A stretch of DNA of 64,000 nucleotides from Primula veris. Its lineage: Eukaryota > Streptophyta > Magnoliopsida > Ericales > Primulaceae. Positions 46,622-58,718 of the stretch are shown here, one piece after another. The notes beneath the pieces are model-generated. The model was not told the origin of the DNA. It searched no databases and saw nothing but the letters and a program-made list of their open reading frames with translations. Both the position numbers and the translations under genes were made by a program. The first letter of the stretch is position 1. Each line of letters begins with the position of its first letter. The stretch is taken from contig OY821745.1 of the NCBI GenBank assembly GCA_963682055.1, positions 21,821,342 to 21,885,341 on the forward strand. Direction: 5' to 3'.

Positions 46622-48440
46622 CCCTCAGAATGCCTATTATCAACCTGGCATGAAAAAAGTGGTTCCTCTACCACTGCTTATAAGCTAGCAAAGGGAGCAC
46701 CAACAACTTTATATTTCCATGCCTTTTTTTTTATTCTGATTACTAAATAATTCGTCACCGGGATACGCGAATGGTACAGCCAAAAAAAATGTAAATTGGA
46801 GGAAATTTAATGAAACCCAAACTTTAAATAAATTAATAGAATAATTATTTATTCCCTTTTGCGATTCAGAAAGGATTGGCGACACACCTTGTTGCTCACT
46901 TGCTTCTAAATAAATGTAATCATTTCATAATTATTTTAATAAAGTAAAAAAATAATAATAATAATTTTTGTGATCTAAAAAAATAATAGAATGATAATTA
47001 GCAAAAGGGAATATTGTAGAACAAAACAAAGATGTAGATAAAATATGTGGTTTTAGTCCCAAAACATGTACTAAATGCATAAACATGTAAGTATATGTCT
47101 GACAAGAAAGAGAGAGAGAGAGAGAGATTCTGAGAAGCTATGTGTTGGTGGCGGCGAAATAGGGTTTTAGTTAATGATGGTACATTGGTACTTATAAAGT
47201 TATAACTGGTGTTTGTAATTTCGCACAAATTACAATTGACCACCATATTTTCAGTGTTTTGTTCAATTTGTAAGGAATTTTTCTATTCTTTTTCTGCATA
47301 AGGTTTTTTTTATTGGATAATGGATATGATCTTCCCATCTTTGAGACAATTCTTTGTAGTCAGATTATTTTATATCACAAGTTTTTTACTTTTTAGTAAT
47401 TATAATGAAGATGACGATTGTTAGAAGAAAACGAATTCGGGATTGTGAGAGCTTTTAGGGATCATAAAGATAGATAAGTCTTACCTCTTACATTATTACA
47501 TAATGTAAATAAAATACTTATAGGGAGTGAGAAATCGTTTGGAAAAATTAATGTAAAATTGTTTGGAAAAAGATTGTCTTTATACTTTTTGGAAGCAATA
47601 TCAATAGTTTTACTCGTCCATGAGTACAATTACATAAAATCATTACACATTTTCTGTCTAAGTAAACTCGGAAAAATGCTTTTTGTTCGGTAAAGATGCA
47701 CATAAAATACACACTTTGTTACAAGTAGTTAGTGGTCCGATTCGGTATTAGTGTGCAATAATTAAATATTAAGGATCAAAAATGTAAATTCAAATTTGTG
47801 TATTGCTGTTTCGGTGTATGCTCACAGGGTTAACTCCTATGGCCATATATCACTACTCGTTAAGACGTTAAATTTACCCGACAATTCAGAAGGATGAAGA
47901 ATTAGTCTGCACTATCGTTGTTAACAAAATGATCAATAAGGGGAAATTCGGTAACGTGTGCATGGTGTATCGACATAAAGCAGGACGATTTTATGTGCCA
48001 TTCCAAAACTTTATAACTTTCTGCACCAGAACCATTCTCTTGATTTGTAAAACAATAATTTAACATCCAAAAAACTAGTACCATGTTCATGCTAGTAAGA
48101 TTTTATCTTTGCTGATAAATTTCTATAGTATTTGCTTGGTTGAAAAAAATCACATTCCTAGGATGAGGAATAAAGCCTTATTATTACACTAGCATATACA
48201 ACTTTGAGTTTCCAGAAAAGGGGGTGCTAATTTCAGGTACCTGAACAATTACTTATTTGGTAATTCGCCTATACAAACTCGTTAATAGCATATCGATAAA
48301 CTGATGTGACAGAGTTCTACTTGTTTTTCTGTCTATAATCAGATTGCAGCTTACCTCAAACTAAGAAACTGCATAAATTCATTACCAAAAACTCAACATT
48401 ATCACCACAGACTACATTATTTTGATGCAAACAAAAACTA
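46031..48440. other. Intergenic, no gene
   Basis: Contains AACCACCGTGGTT twice (46409 and 46449), an (AT)16 microsatellite at 46585-46616, and a short GA run near 47110. No coding frame is recognised. Confidence 0.5.
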
Positions 48441-48674
48441 TTACGAAAATATATAATCATTTCTCTTCAACCCAAACATGATCAGTACTGCACACAAATT
48501 CCTCAAGAATTACCACCTAATTCTACAAAGTTACACACTTGATGTACACAAGGTAGAAGCTTGGAAAACAAAAGGGACACGGGGCTATAATACACCACAC
48601 AGAACAACACCCACGATACTATTGCATCTACGTCTCTTCTTTTTCCGCCTCGTCCCTTGTCAACACGTAAAGTA

Positions 48675-48695
48675 AAGCCAAGAATGATTTGCCTG
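48675..48695 (-). promoter_or_regulatory. miR169 target site in the NF-YA 3' UTR
   Basis: The plus strand reads AAGCCAAGAATGATTTGCCT followed by G, which is miR169-like. Against the common form UAGCCAAGGAUGACUUGCCUG it differs at three positions; one of them becomes a G:U pair in the duplex. The NF-YA transcript on the minus strand therefore carries the complementary site, as known for many plant NF-YA genes. Known role: miR169 cleaves these mRNAs and lowers NF-YA levels. Confidence 0.85.
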
Positions 48696-48699
48696 ATGA

Positions 48700-49668
48700 G
48701 AGTCCAACAACAACTTCATTGCTCCTGTGGCGGTGCTTCAATTTACTCTGCATTGACAGTGCAAAGTGGTGAATAAGAATTTGTCACTTCAACTGTGCAA
48801 ACTGAACTGTCCATCCAACATGTCCACCACTAACGTGCCTGGTGAACGGTCCAGAATGCACTATAGCAAAATGCACTATAGCAAAATGCACTAGAATGCA
48901 AAATGCACTAGAATTCGAATCACAATCACAGTGTGGTCAAAGCTGAAATGTCCATCACAAGATCACACCATAAACATGCCAGAACAAAGGTTCAGATTGC
49001 AGTCCAGAAGGGGCTGAGAATTTGCCAGTTTTAACTTTTAAGGGTTAATTACAGTTTAGTCACGTACGTATTACCAGATTCATATTTTGTACAAATCACA
49101 AAAATTCGCAATCAGTACCCCAAACAAACAAATAATTTAAGAAAATTACTTCAGACCATTACATTAGGAATGTATAATTGAGGTAAAATAGTGTAGAGCC
49201 TGTAGCCTGTAGACAATATAAAAGCATGAGAAAGTAGTCTCCAAGTGTACAAAATCACCAATGACTGTAACGCTAGTAATTAATTGCTCATTTTCTAAAG
49301 TTTAGTTCACAAATCCAAACATGATAATACATTAGTGTACAGAACCGCACAGTAGGTAGCCAAATTTTAGTTGGACGAATATAAATTTCTCGATGCATTA
49401 GTTTACGAATGGTCTGGGTTTCTTAGTTAACTAGAATCCGAGCCCATCTTTTCATTACATTTGGTAAAACCAAATGTACAAGATCAGTGCTAAATGGTTT
49501 GTTGTAGGTTTGCTTACAGATTTAAAACTTGATAATACGTTGGTCTGCAAAACAGTAACTAAACCTCTTTTAAACAAAAGGAAATGAGGACTATAAATTT
49601 AGTAAATATTACCAATTATGATGAGATGTTAAAAGCAATCACACCACCCACAACTAGGGGAAGACACC
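48700..49668 (-). other. NF-YA 3' UTR with probable intron
   Basis: From the stop at 49669 the site for miR169 is almost 1 kb away. A possible donor (AATTG/GTAATA) lies at 49613 and several CAG acceptors lie at 48760-48830 on the minus strand. The stretch 48700-48800 (AATGCAGAGTAAATTGAAGC) looks like exonic UTR. At 48855-48905 GCACTATAGCAAAAT is repeated. Confidence 0.55.
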
Positions 49669-52600
49669 TCACTCGGTGGCCCCATGCGGGGCCCGATTGA
49701 ACCAGTTTCCCATGTCTTCCTTATCAGTCGATCTCATCGAAAAGAAGCCGTGTCCGTTTGTGTTTCTGTTTGGGGAATCGTTTACAAAACCAGACGACTT
49801 CGCGGATCGATTCATGCCTGAATTGGGACCATTCTCCGAGGTGTGGTTATCCGCAGTTTCTTCATCCTTTTTAGTGTTGAGGAAACGGCCCCCACAACCC
49901 CTCGCCCTTCTCATAGCATGTCGGTGTCGAGATTCATGGAGATACGGCTGCAAAAATAAGAATGTGAAAACATTAAATGTAATGAACCAAAATAAGTAAC
50001 AAAAGAAAGAGAAAAGGAGAGGAAGTGAATTCTACATGCGATTGAGATAGGGGTCAAGTTATAGAGCTGCGATTTTTCACTTAATCATCAAAAATCAAAC
50101 ACTTGCGAAATTTACAAAAATGTAAGCAGACTCAAGTTCACTTGATTTCAAAATTCTTATTAAAACCAGCAGTATATAAAGAAGAAGAAGAAAGTTGTGC
50201 CAGGGGAGAATGATGGCATAGCCTATCATCTTTTTAGATCACATTAAAGGCAATATCGTGTAATTTTCTTTTCTGTCCTTTAATATCAGTTGTAAGACAG
50301 CTTGTCTCTGTAATACAAACTAAGAATTGCCCCAAAATATTGTTCACGCCATTTCACTTCATTCATTGCCTGTTTAATCCTCCAAATCTTACTCGGCTTA
50401 GCCACATTACAGTCAACAAGATTCAGTGTTGTCACTAGTTGCTAGTAAAGCAATAGAAAAAAATGCAACAATCTTTTGCTTACTTTTCGAGATTTTATGA
50501 GTTTCTTCTCGAGCTCAAGCTTGGCTCGTATTTCCCTGCGTCGAAGAATTCCGTGGTACTGCTTCGCATTCACGTATACAGGCTCCTCTTCCATTTCGAG
50601 AGGCAAAGGCATTCTAGTTGAATGCATTGCCAGTAAATGAGGATGCACCTGGAAGCATACCAATAAAGTTGCATCATTATGTTCCAAGTAAATACAGACT
50701 TTAGCTAATAAATTGTAAGATAGATGCTAAATTTTCCTTTATATGTTCCACTGTACTTTGTATATACTACATCTTTTTGTAGCCATAGAAGCAAAAACTC
50801 TTGAGCTGCTAACACTTCTATGAAGCTAATTTCTCTAAAAGAATGGTAGCATGAGAAATGAGACAAGCCCAATAATATAAGATTTAAAGGCACCAACGTG
50901 GTAACAAGGAAAAATTAACAAGTCGGCATCAAGCTTAGGATGCTTCATAATGATTTTTGCGAAACTTAAAATCCCATTCCTACCGGTGCAAGGGCCTTTC
51001 AGAATTATAGGCACCCTACATCAAGCCTAAAACTTCTACTAACTACCCACTAGCACATGCTGTGAAGGCCTTGTTCGGTTGCAGCTTAAAAGTTCCGTTT
51101 TATCTCCCTTAAAAGGTGAACTGCTTTTGGTTGAACAGATTAAAAGCTAAAATTTCCGGTCTTTCAGACTGAAAAAGCTAGAAGATTTAAGCTGAAAGAC
51201 CCAACTTGTTTTTCTCTCACAATCAATAAAATCCAGCGGTTTCTTGAATAAACCCTGCAACCATACAAGCCCCTACTACTAATACGAAAATCTATTTGGG
51301 TTCAAGAAGAGAAAAAAACAACATCAACTTCTAATAACCACCACAACAAACAGAGGCCATTATAACTTTTAATAGCCAACAATAACTTCTACTAAAAAAT
51401 AACGAAACAAGAAAACTTAAAAAAGCCATATGCAACACAAATTCCAATAGATGCTGCTGTTTTACAATGTATTAGTATTCTCTGGTAGATGAAAACCGTG
51501 TCAGCAAGGTCCAGTTTGTCAAACATTGTCTCCTATACTTTCACTTCCTGTTTGGGTGATGGCTCCACATAGTTCTACCAGTGTAGTGGTGATAATTACA
51601 AGTACATGGCTAAGTATCACATAGATCCCCACAGTGAGAACATAAAATCAAAGTTTTACTTGGCATATATGGTTCAAATTGAAACCTGAATAGTAGTTAT
51701 AATGTTTGAAGTGATGACGAACTTGGTCATTAGCCTTGAGTAATGTAACAATGTAAATGGTCTAGTTATGGGGCATTGATGATTCATGTATAACGAGCCA
51801 CGTACATGAAATATCAATCACTACCTTGAAAGAGCAAGGTGAGAGCACGCCCAAAATAAGAAGTGAGAACAATGGAGATTACCCAAATGAAAACTATTAC
51901 TCTGAGTGGCATTGTATGTTGTTACTAAGCAGAAACAATTCTCTAAATAGAGAAGCTCCCCTTCTGAAATAAGACTTTCCTCAATCTAGGTGTAGGTGCC
52001 ATTTGGTGTTCACAAGAAACGTGGTTCACATTGTATTAAATAGTATGAAGGAAGAAAGGTACAGAGATTTCAAGATGACTGTTCTTGATGACTATTTGGT
52101 GAAGTGCAAATGTTATATTCAATTCCTGCATTGATTTCCACCCCACACCAACCCTGGAACTTCAACAAACTTTACACTACCCCACTTTTGCACGCAAATG
52201 GGGAGTGAAAAGCAATGAACGGAGTATTTATAATATCCCTCTCTTTTCACGTTCCATCTGCATATATTTACATCCAACCACCGATAGTTTATAGTGTTCG
52301 CATATGTTGGATACAAATATACGCAAATTCAATGCGGAAATATGATACATAGATACCCCTTACCTTAACGGGGTGTCAGCCTCTCTGTAGTATACTAATA
52401 ACCAATTTTACAAATATAAGCCACGACACCCAAAGCAGCATATTTATACTGCCATTTATGTTCAAATTTGAAGAGTTCAACAAAAAACTATCCCTACATC
52501 AGTATATGCGTCTCCTAAAACTAATTTAGAGTTACAATCGCTCCATGAATACAGATAACCAAATTAAGCTCTACAACGGTAACTAACTAGTTTGCTTCAC

Positions 52601-54685
52601 TCACAGTCTCATCTACACATGGCCTCTCTCCCCTTTCTTTCTTGTTATGTATTTCATGCTGAAATTATGGCAAAAAACGTTTCTCCTGTCTAGCAAATTC
52701 TCTCCCTCTCCTTTTCCTGATCATAACTAAATAGAGGGAGTAATGCAGAACAACATAAATTTACGCATCAGTCAATACATCAAACATGAATTTTTTTAAC
52801 AAGAAAACCTTCTGTTAGTGTGTAAACGTGCTTGTATGAGGGGAAAAAAAAGATTTTAACCTGTGTCCCGTATGCCATCATTCCCCCATAATGTGGATCA
52901 GCATATGGATATGATGTTAACATCTGCATAAATACAAAACTATCATACTCTTACCTCAAACTCCCCAATAAAAATAACGAATAATAATACTTTCTAAATA
53001 TCTTCTGCTCTGATGCTTGCCTTTTTATCAGCCAAACACAGAACAAGACTGTAAGTTACCATTGTTTCAAAAATTAGTAACAAGATAAAAATCTCACACC
53101 CATAAGTCCAAAATGTAAGTATCTTCCAGTTTGCTATGTCCAATATATGACCCCCACAGCCAAGTAAGAAAATTATCATAGTTCACGCATTTCATAGTGT
53201 AATTCTGGACATTTTTAAGTTAAATATATAGAAGGAAAGTGATCAAGTGAAGCATACAGAATGAATGATTACTATATAACAAAGAAATTCTTACAATGGA
53301 ATGACCAATAAGCTCCATTTGGGAATTTGGTTCAAGATGTCCACCTGCAGCAGGTGGCGTCGACGACGGAACATGCTTTAAATGGTGATGTTCTTGTATA
53401 TTATTACCATTCCTTCCTGAAAGAGATAAAAAGAGTCTTGTAAATTGCACAAGAGTGTACAGTAACAATTTTCTACCCGTAACTGCACATACCATGATGA
53501 TGAGGTAGAAATATAATATTAAAAGTAAAAATGAAATAAAAAAAGGTCCCTACCCGAGCAATGAGGATTGTCTAAGCGTCTTTTAGGATATTAACATCCT
53601 TTATTCTATATTTATTTATAATGTTTTTGATATTTGCTTATTGGGTTCGATCATAAGATGAACAAAAGGGTTTTTTCTTGTAATTCGGTTGCCTTATGGT
53701 CAACGAGACTAATTTTTTTCATATCAACAGCACAAGCACATCGCTGTCTGCCTAACCCACTAGGAATATCCTGGTGGGCTAGAACCCGCTAGGAATAGCT
53801 TAGGTACAGAGTTCGAGTCTTTTTAAAGGGGGCAGGTGTGAAAGCCATTGATCCTCTTTAATAAGATTTTAATTTAAAATGAAAAAAAACAAAAAAAAAA
53901 CATTGCTGTCTGCCTTGGGAGAGATGTAGAACTTTTCCATAGAGCGATTACGGAATCAACATTTATTGAGCATAGAGAGACAGAAAACCTCTTGTGCAGT
54001 TTCTAGCGCATAGGTCATTTCAATTTCAATATATAGTTTAGAATATAGTTACCGAAAGAATACCAATGCAGTGCATCTGCTCAAACCAAATCCATGAACA
54101 AGGATGCAGATATACAATACTCAATGAGATGAAACACCAAGAAGGATTAAGCAAATACCTAAGCTAAGCTCAGGATTACCACTCCAAATTAGCGTCAACC
54201 TCAAGTCCAGTATAATTAAAACAATTATTCCAAGATAAAATAAATTGGACAATCTAAATGTTTCAACATCAAAATAAAAACCAACATTTTAGGATGAGCT
54301 TTAAATAATTCCAAGAAGTGAAAAAAGATGCATACAGTATGAGGTAAAGACGCAAAAAACAGGACAGGGTAAGAACTTTCCGTAATATTTATAAAAAAAA
54401 AAATCTAACAACTTGTCTGTGAAAATAACGAGCAGTATTTACGACAAAAGAATGACACTTACCAGCTTGGTAAGAATTAGCAGCATGTGCTTCTTTATGG
54501 CTACCATTACCATTAGCTTGTGAGTGTGCCATTGTAGCTTCAGGACCAGACATTTGTTCCACACAAGGAACCACTGGACTGTTCCCAACACCACGCCACC
54601 AAGGATGAGCATAAACCGTTGATTGTGGAACAATATGTGACCCATTATTCGGTTGCCAATCATCAACCTTCGATAACGTCGGCAT
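49669..54685 (-). CDS. NF-YA: Nuclear transcription factor Y subunit A (CCAAT-box binding)
   Basis: Five coding exons (minus strand): 54685-54463, 53416-53295, 52923-52861, 50648-50484, 49947-49669, all with GT/AG introns, giving 283 residues with frames that join exactly. The conserved core (about 159-217) contains [15 protein letters not shown], the helix that binds the NF-YB/NF-YC dimer, and [20 protein letters not shown] followed by GRFLNTK, the helix that reads CCAAT. Upstream is the plant NF-YA block [16 protein letters not shown] (119-134), and the N-terminus is Gln/Asn/His-rich. The protein acts in the nucleus as the DNA-specificity subunit of the NF-Y trimer. Introns of 1.0, 0.4, 2.2 and 0.5 kb separate the exons. 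The ATG at 54685 is the first in the exon with plausible context. No break is seen; it looks functional. Confidence 0.95.
53754..53900 (+). mobile_element. SINE in the NF-YA intron
   Basis: 147 bp bounded by CATCGCTGTCTGCCT (53739-53753) and CATTGCTGTCTGCCT (53901-53915), a 15-bp target duplication with one difference. It has a tRNA-like B-box (GAGTTCGAGTCT near 53811) and ends in a poly(A)-like AAAAAAAACAAAAAAAAAA. It is opposite to the NF-YA gene. Confidence 0.8.
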
Positions 54686-55892
54686 TATTCGAAACTTATT
54701 CGAAGATATTAATCATAAAATTGTACGCCAAAGCATTACTGTACCATCACGATACCAATAATGTTATAAGGGAAGTGTTCATAATTAATTATCCAATCGT
54801 TAAAAAGAAATTACCACATAACCAACATATTACAATATTTAGTAAATTAACAATATCCAAGCACCATAGCAGTGCAATTGTATCAACGACTAGAGAAAAT
54901 AAATAGTCAATAGGGGCGATAATCCCCTCTTTCACTTACACTCCTCGAAGCTAGTTCAAATTTCGAATATGATGTAATCTAACATTTCTCTTCCACTTCT
55001 AGGGCAGATAACGTCTTAACTATTTACTTAATTCCGAACACTTCCCCTCAAAAAAATTCCACTCAACGAGCTATATAGAAGCAAAAGCAGACCATCACTT
55101 GCCAAAAAGAAGACCTAAGTGCCACCTAACTATTAGGGGATGTTTTTCATGCCTTCTATGCCAGCCTATCCATGTTTTCTTATTTTTTCGAAATTAATAC
55201 ACTAACTCATAGCATAATTATCTCTTTTGTAAACTTCCACTAGTTTTAACTGAAAAAGGTTACAGCTATGTAAAAGTCATAAAAACAATGCATTTGCACC
55301 AATACTGAAGAGTGAAAGTTAAGACCTCTATCAGGATAACAATAATTATCATTGGCAAGCTAAAATTTCTCGTACTAGCACGAGGAACTGCAGAATTTAA
55401 TCTATAAGCAAAATCCGGGCGTCAAATGTTAAACAGTGTATAGGACCAAACATACTGAACCGTTTGATTTAAATTAACAGCCAAAAATTACATATTCAGG
55501 TTAAATTTACTTCCCAAACTCAGCGAAACTGGACCCGTCAATTAGGTGGCAAAAGTTGTTTCCCCAGTAAACGGAAAATAATAAATAAGAACCACGTATA
55601 TAACAAACAAATATATTCCTTATGTGAAGCCTTTAATTTTTTCGTTGCCTCTAGAATAAATAAGTTTTTAATCCCAGATTAATTTACACATAATGATAAC
55701 AAAATTAAATAAAAAGAAGTTCCTGTTAGGTAAACCTTTAGGGACAAAACTCTTATCATTATTTACTTTCTTCAAAACTTAAGCCAAATAACCAAACAAG
55801 TGCAAAATTCAATTGATTGAATTCATTTTTACTGTTATATGTAACATGTCACAAACCAGCTAAAATAATACTCAAAATCTTAAACTATTTAT

Positions 55893-56158
55893 TGTATACC
55901 AAAACAAAAAGGGAGAAATGATCATGCAAAATTAAAAACACAAAAGACATAATCTTGTTTTTATTTTTATTTTCAACCATTAATAAAATATCAATTTTTA
56001 AAAAAGCGTGACAACTATATCCAAATTTATTGAGCCTTTAAAAGACAAGAGACATATTCGTGTATACCAAAAAAAAGGAGAACTGGTCATGCAAAACTAA
56101 AAAGACAAAAGACATATTCTTGTTTTATTTTTATTTTCAAACATTAATAAACTAAATT
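55893..56158. repeat. Direct repeat in NF-YA intron 1
   Basis: TATACCAAAACAAAAAGG...TTATTTTCAACCATTAATAA (55893-55990) recurs at 56063-56155 with about 85 percent identity, ~168 bp period. A related ATAGCCAAGC block is repeated at 56178 and 56350. Confidence 0.65.
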
Positions 56159-56417
56159 TCAAAACAGCTTAACAAATATAGCCAAGCAAAGAAGGAAGAC
56201 AAATGGGTCAGTTGAAAAAGACCAAAATTTAATAAAAGAAAAAGGAGTTTAAATTTAACCAAAATTAAATAAATTAAAAGACTAACTAGTAAAAAAAACC
56301 AACCATGAATAAAGTAATAAACTAAAATTCGAAAAAAGATTGACAAGTATAGCCAAGCCAAAATTTAATAAAGGAAAGATGGGAATTAAGTTTGACCCAA
56401 AGAAAAAGAAAACTTAC

Positions 56418-56585
56418 TTTATATGGTGAAAGTGAGAGTAGAAGGACCAAAGTGTAAAAAGTGACACCTTTGATCCTCAGTTCAAATTATGAACCCATTT
56501 GGTTTATGCAGAGAGGTCAGAGTTGATGAGAGAGAGAGAGAGAGTGTGTGTGTTTATTAGTATTATTATAATTATTGTATTTGTA
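56418..56585 (-). other. NF-YA: NF-YA 5' UTR exon (inferred)
   Basis: On the minus strand a CT-rich leader (CTCTCTCTCTCTC at about 56530-56545) runs to CCATATAAA/GTAAGT, a strong donor with its G at 56417. The acceptor before the start ATG at 54685 is not certain. Intron 1 would be about 1.7 kb. An intron in the 5' UTR is common in plant NF-YA genes. Confidence 0.6.
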
Positions 56586-56607
56586 TATTTTGTTATGTGT
56601 TTAGTAT

Positions 56608-56620
56608 TTATTTTATATAT
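56608..56620 (-). promoter_or_regulatory. NF-YA: NF-YA TATA box (candidate)
   Basis: ATATATAAAATAA on the minus strand, about 25-35 bp upstream of the inferred transcript start near 56585. Confidence 0.5.
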
Positions 56621-56949
56621 TCAGACCAGTGTCGTCTCTGTTAAGGGGAAAGTTTTTGGTTTGGAAACTTAAAATGGATTTAAATAGTAGTATCAAATAC
56701 AGTCCGAATTGAGAAAGTAGTTTTATTTAATTCTCTTCATTGGGATATATAGTTCACATATTTTGCATGTGTTGCAATAGTTGAGTGTCCTTTGTACCAG
56801 TATATTAAAAAACTCGTATTCTTGAAAAACTTCAAATCTAAAAAATAAATTAGTGTTACGGTCATAGTACGTATGAGATAAAATACGATTCTCAAAAAAT
56901 AGAATAGACAGCGATAAAAAAAAATTATCATTTTTTTATATTTGATACT

Positions 56950-57395
56950 GTATTCAAATTCTTCAGAGTTCATACTACACTCACATCCTCTGTAGTTTCA
57001 TCTAACGGGTGAAATTAAAACAATCAAATGGTCTAAATTTATGCATGAGTTTTGTAATTTTATTTTTATATAATTTTAATAAATAAAATAAAATATATTA
57101 AAATCATTGATTTTTTTTACTATTTTTAAATAATACTTAAATTTAGGGTAATGGTTCTATAATTTTGTTTGAGTTTTTATTATGTTGTAAAGTTAGTTTT
57201 TAATTTATAAAATCATAATTTGTATTTTATATATTGAAATTATATAAAAATAAATTATTAAACTCAGTATAAATATAGATCATTTAATTGTTTTAATTTC
57301 ATCCGTTACGTGAAACTCGATGGGGGTGGTGGTGGTGGTGGTGGTGGTGGTGGTGGTGGTGGTGGTGGTATGATGAACTCTGTAAAATTCAAATA
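56950..57395. mobile_element. Palindromic (foldback) MITE in the NF-YA upstream region
   Basis: Two arms of about 130 bp: 56962-57085 (CAGAGTTCAT...CTAACGGGTGAAATTAAAAC) and the reverse complement of 57230-57383. The unpaired centre is about 145 bp. One arm contains the GGT microsatellite. No target duplication was fixed because the outer ends are AT-rich. Confidence 0.7.
57325..57369 (+). repeat. (GGT)15 microsatellite
   Basis: Fifteen perfect GGT units in the right arm of the palindromic MITE. The other arm reads only CACTCACATCC at this place. Confidence 0.97.
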
Positions 57396-58252
57396 CATAT
57401 ATCGTGAAGGAAGCGCAATGATTTTTCAATTATTGATATCAATGATGATTTTTTCTCAAATCAAAAGGAGTAATAAATGAGACCGGGTATAGTCCCTATT
57501 TATACCACCTACTCATAAAAGTAACGAATTAACAAAATACATAAAGGTAAAAATTGCAGATGTTTATAGTATTATGCTATTTACACCCCGCACAACAAAC
57601 ATGCTATCAGGGTTTGGTAATGAGGATGACTTTTTAAACTTCAAAAAATCTGTTTAAACGTACAGACCGTAGATTTAATCTACGGTCTGTGTGTTTTCAC
57701 AGATTTTTTGAAATTAAAAATTAAAATTAAAATTTTAATAATTAAAATACTGAATATTTTTTTTAAATTAAACATGATTTTTTTAATAAAAAAACTAAAT
57801 GACTTATTTTTAAAATTATACATAAAATAAATTACCAATATTCTAACAATCTCTCAAAATAAACACAAAATTTACACAAATTTACACAAAAAAAGTTGAT
57901 TTGATAAATTTTATGTTTTTGGTTCATGTTATATTTTTGTCAAGTCTATAAGTTGATATTTATTGAATCATTAACTAAATCGTCAATTTTTGTGAAGTAC
58001 CTTTGATTTGTTTTTAACACTTGTATAACGCAATATGAAACATTAACTAAGTCGTCAATTTTGTGTCAATCGTCAATTTTCTTGAATGAAACAATCATAA
58101 ATTATATAAATTTCATAAAAAAAATTAACTCAATATGCAAACATGAACTAAATTTCATAAAACAAATTTATTAAGCATTTGTTTACATCATATAAATTTA
58201 CAACAAATTGGAAAAAATAGTAATTTACATAAAATTAAAAATAAAAAACTGA
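57396..58252. other. AT-rich spacer downstream of the MULE gene, with nested hairpin
   Basis: No gene. At 57640-57712 a 73-bp nested palindrome has outer arms TTCAAAAAATCTGT / ACAGATTTTTTGAA and inner arms ACAGACCGTAGAT / ATCTACGGTCTGT around TTA. The inner ACCGTAGAT is shared with hairpins at 61089 and beyond. Confidence 0.7.
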
Positions 58253-58718
58253 TTATGGACTTAGGTCTATAGCTTCTTCTTCATTTGCTTTTTGCTTTCC
58301 CGATTGCTTTTTCAGCGCCATATATAACTTGAAATTTGGTCGAAAAAGTTCCTTCCATGGCGCAGCTGCCTCAGTGCGTGTTTGTTTCCATCGTGCTATA
58401 ATTGTTGGCATTGGGAAGATCCCTTCTTCTTTAGGAATAACCTGAGCATAGTGACAACTGTTGACGAACACCATTACAGTCGGGATGTAATATGTCGTTC
58501 CCTGAGGCGGACCAGTATAAAGAGGTAAAAAAGTGGCGTTCCACATGTTTACCCCTCCATTTTTATTTTGCCATAAGGACAACAATACAATTGGCATATT
58601 GTAATGAGAAGCAATTAAAAAACCATAAGACGGAAATCTCATCCATTTCTCAGAAGGTGCGGGATTTGTATGATGATAAAAATTTAAACTTGATAAAATA
58701 TAATCATACCGGTAAGCT
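58253..58718 (-). pseudogene. C-terminal part of the OTU domain, out of frame with the transposase
   Basis: Minus-strand frame that continues where the upstream one is lost near 58718. It holds the rest of a plant MULE-type OTU domain: RYDYILSSLNFYHH, APSEKWMRFPSYGFLIASHY, PLYTGPPQG, and the catalytic-His block NSCHYAQVI (58440-58465). It then has a MPTIIARWKQTRTEAAAPW region and a lysine-rich end, stop at 58253-58255. A one-base frameshift explains the break better than an intron, as no good donor/acceptor pair is seen. OTU enzymes cleave ubiquitin; what they do in transposons is not known. Confidence 0.82.

Noticed and set aside
51064..51260. Tourist-like MITE in an NF-YA intron (GGCCTTGTTCGGTT start)
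   Set aside because: The start looks typical but no inverted partner or TAA/TTA duplication could be fixed.
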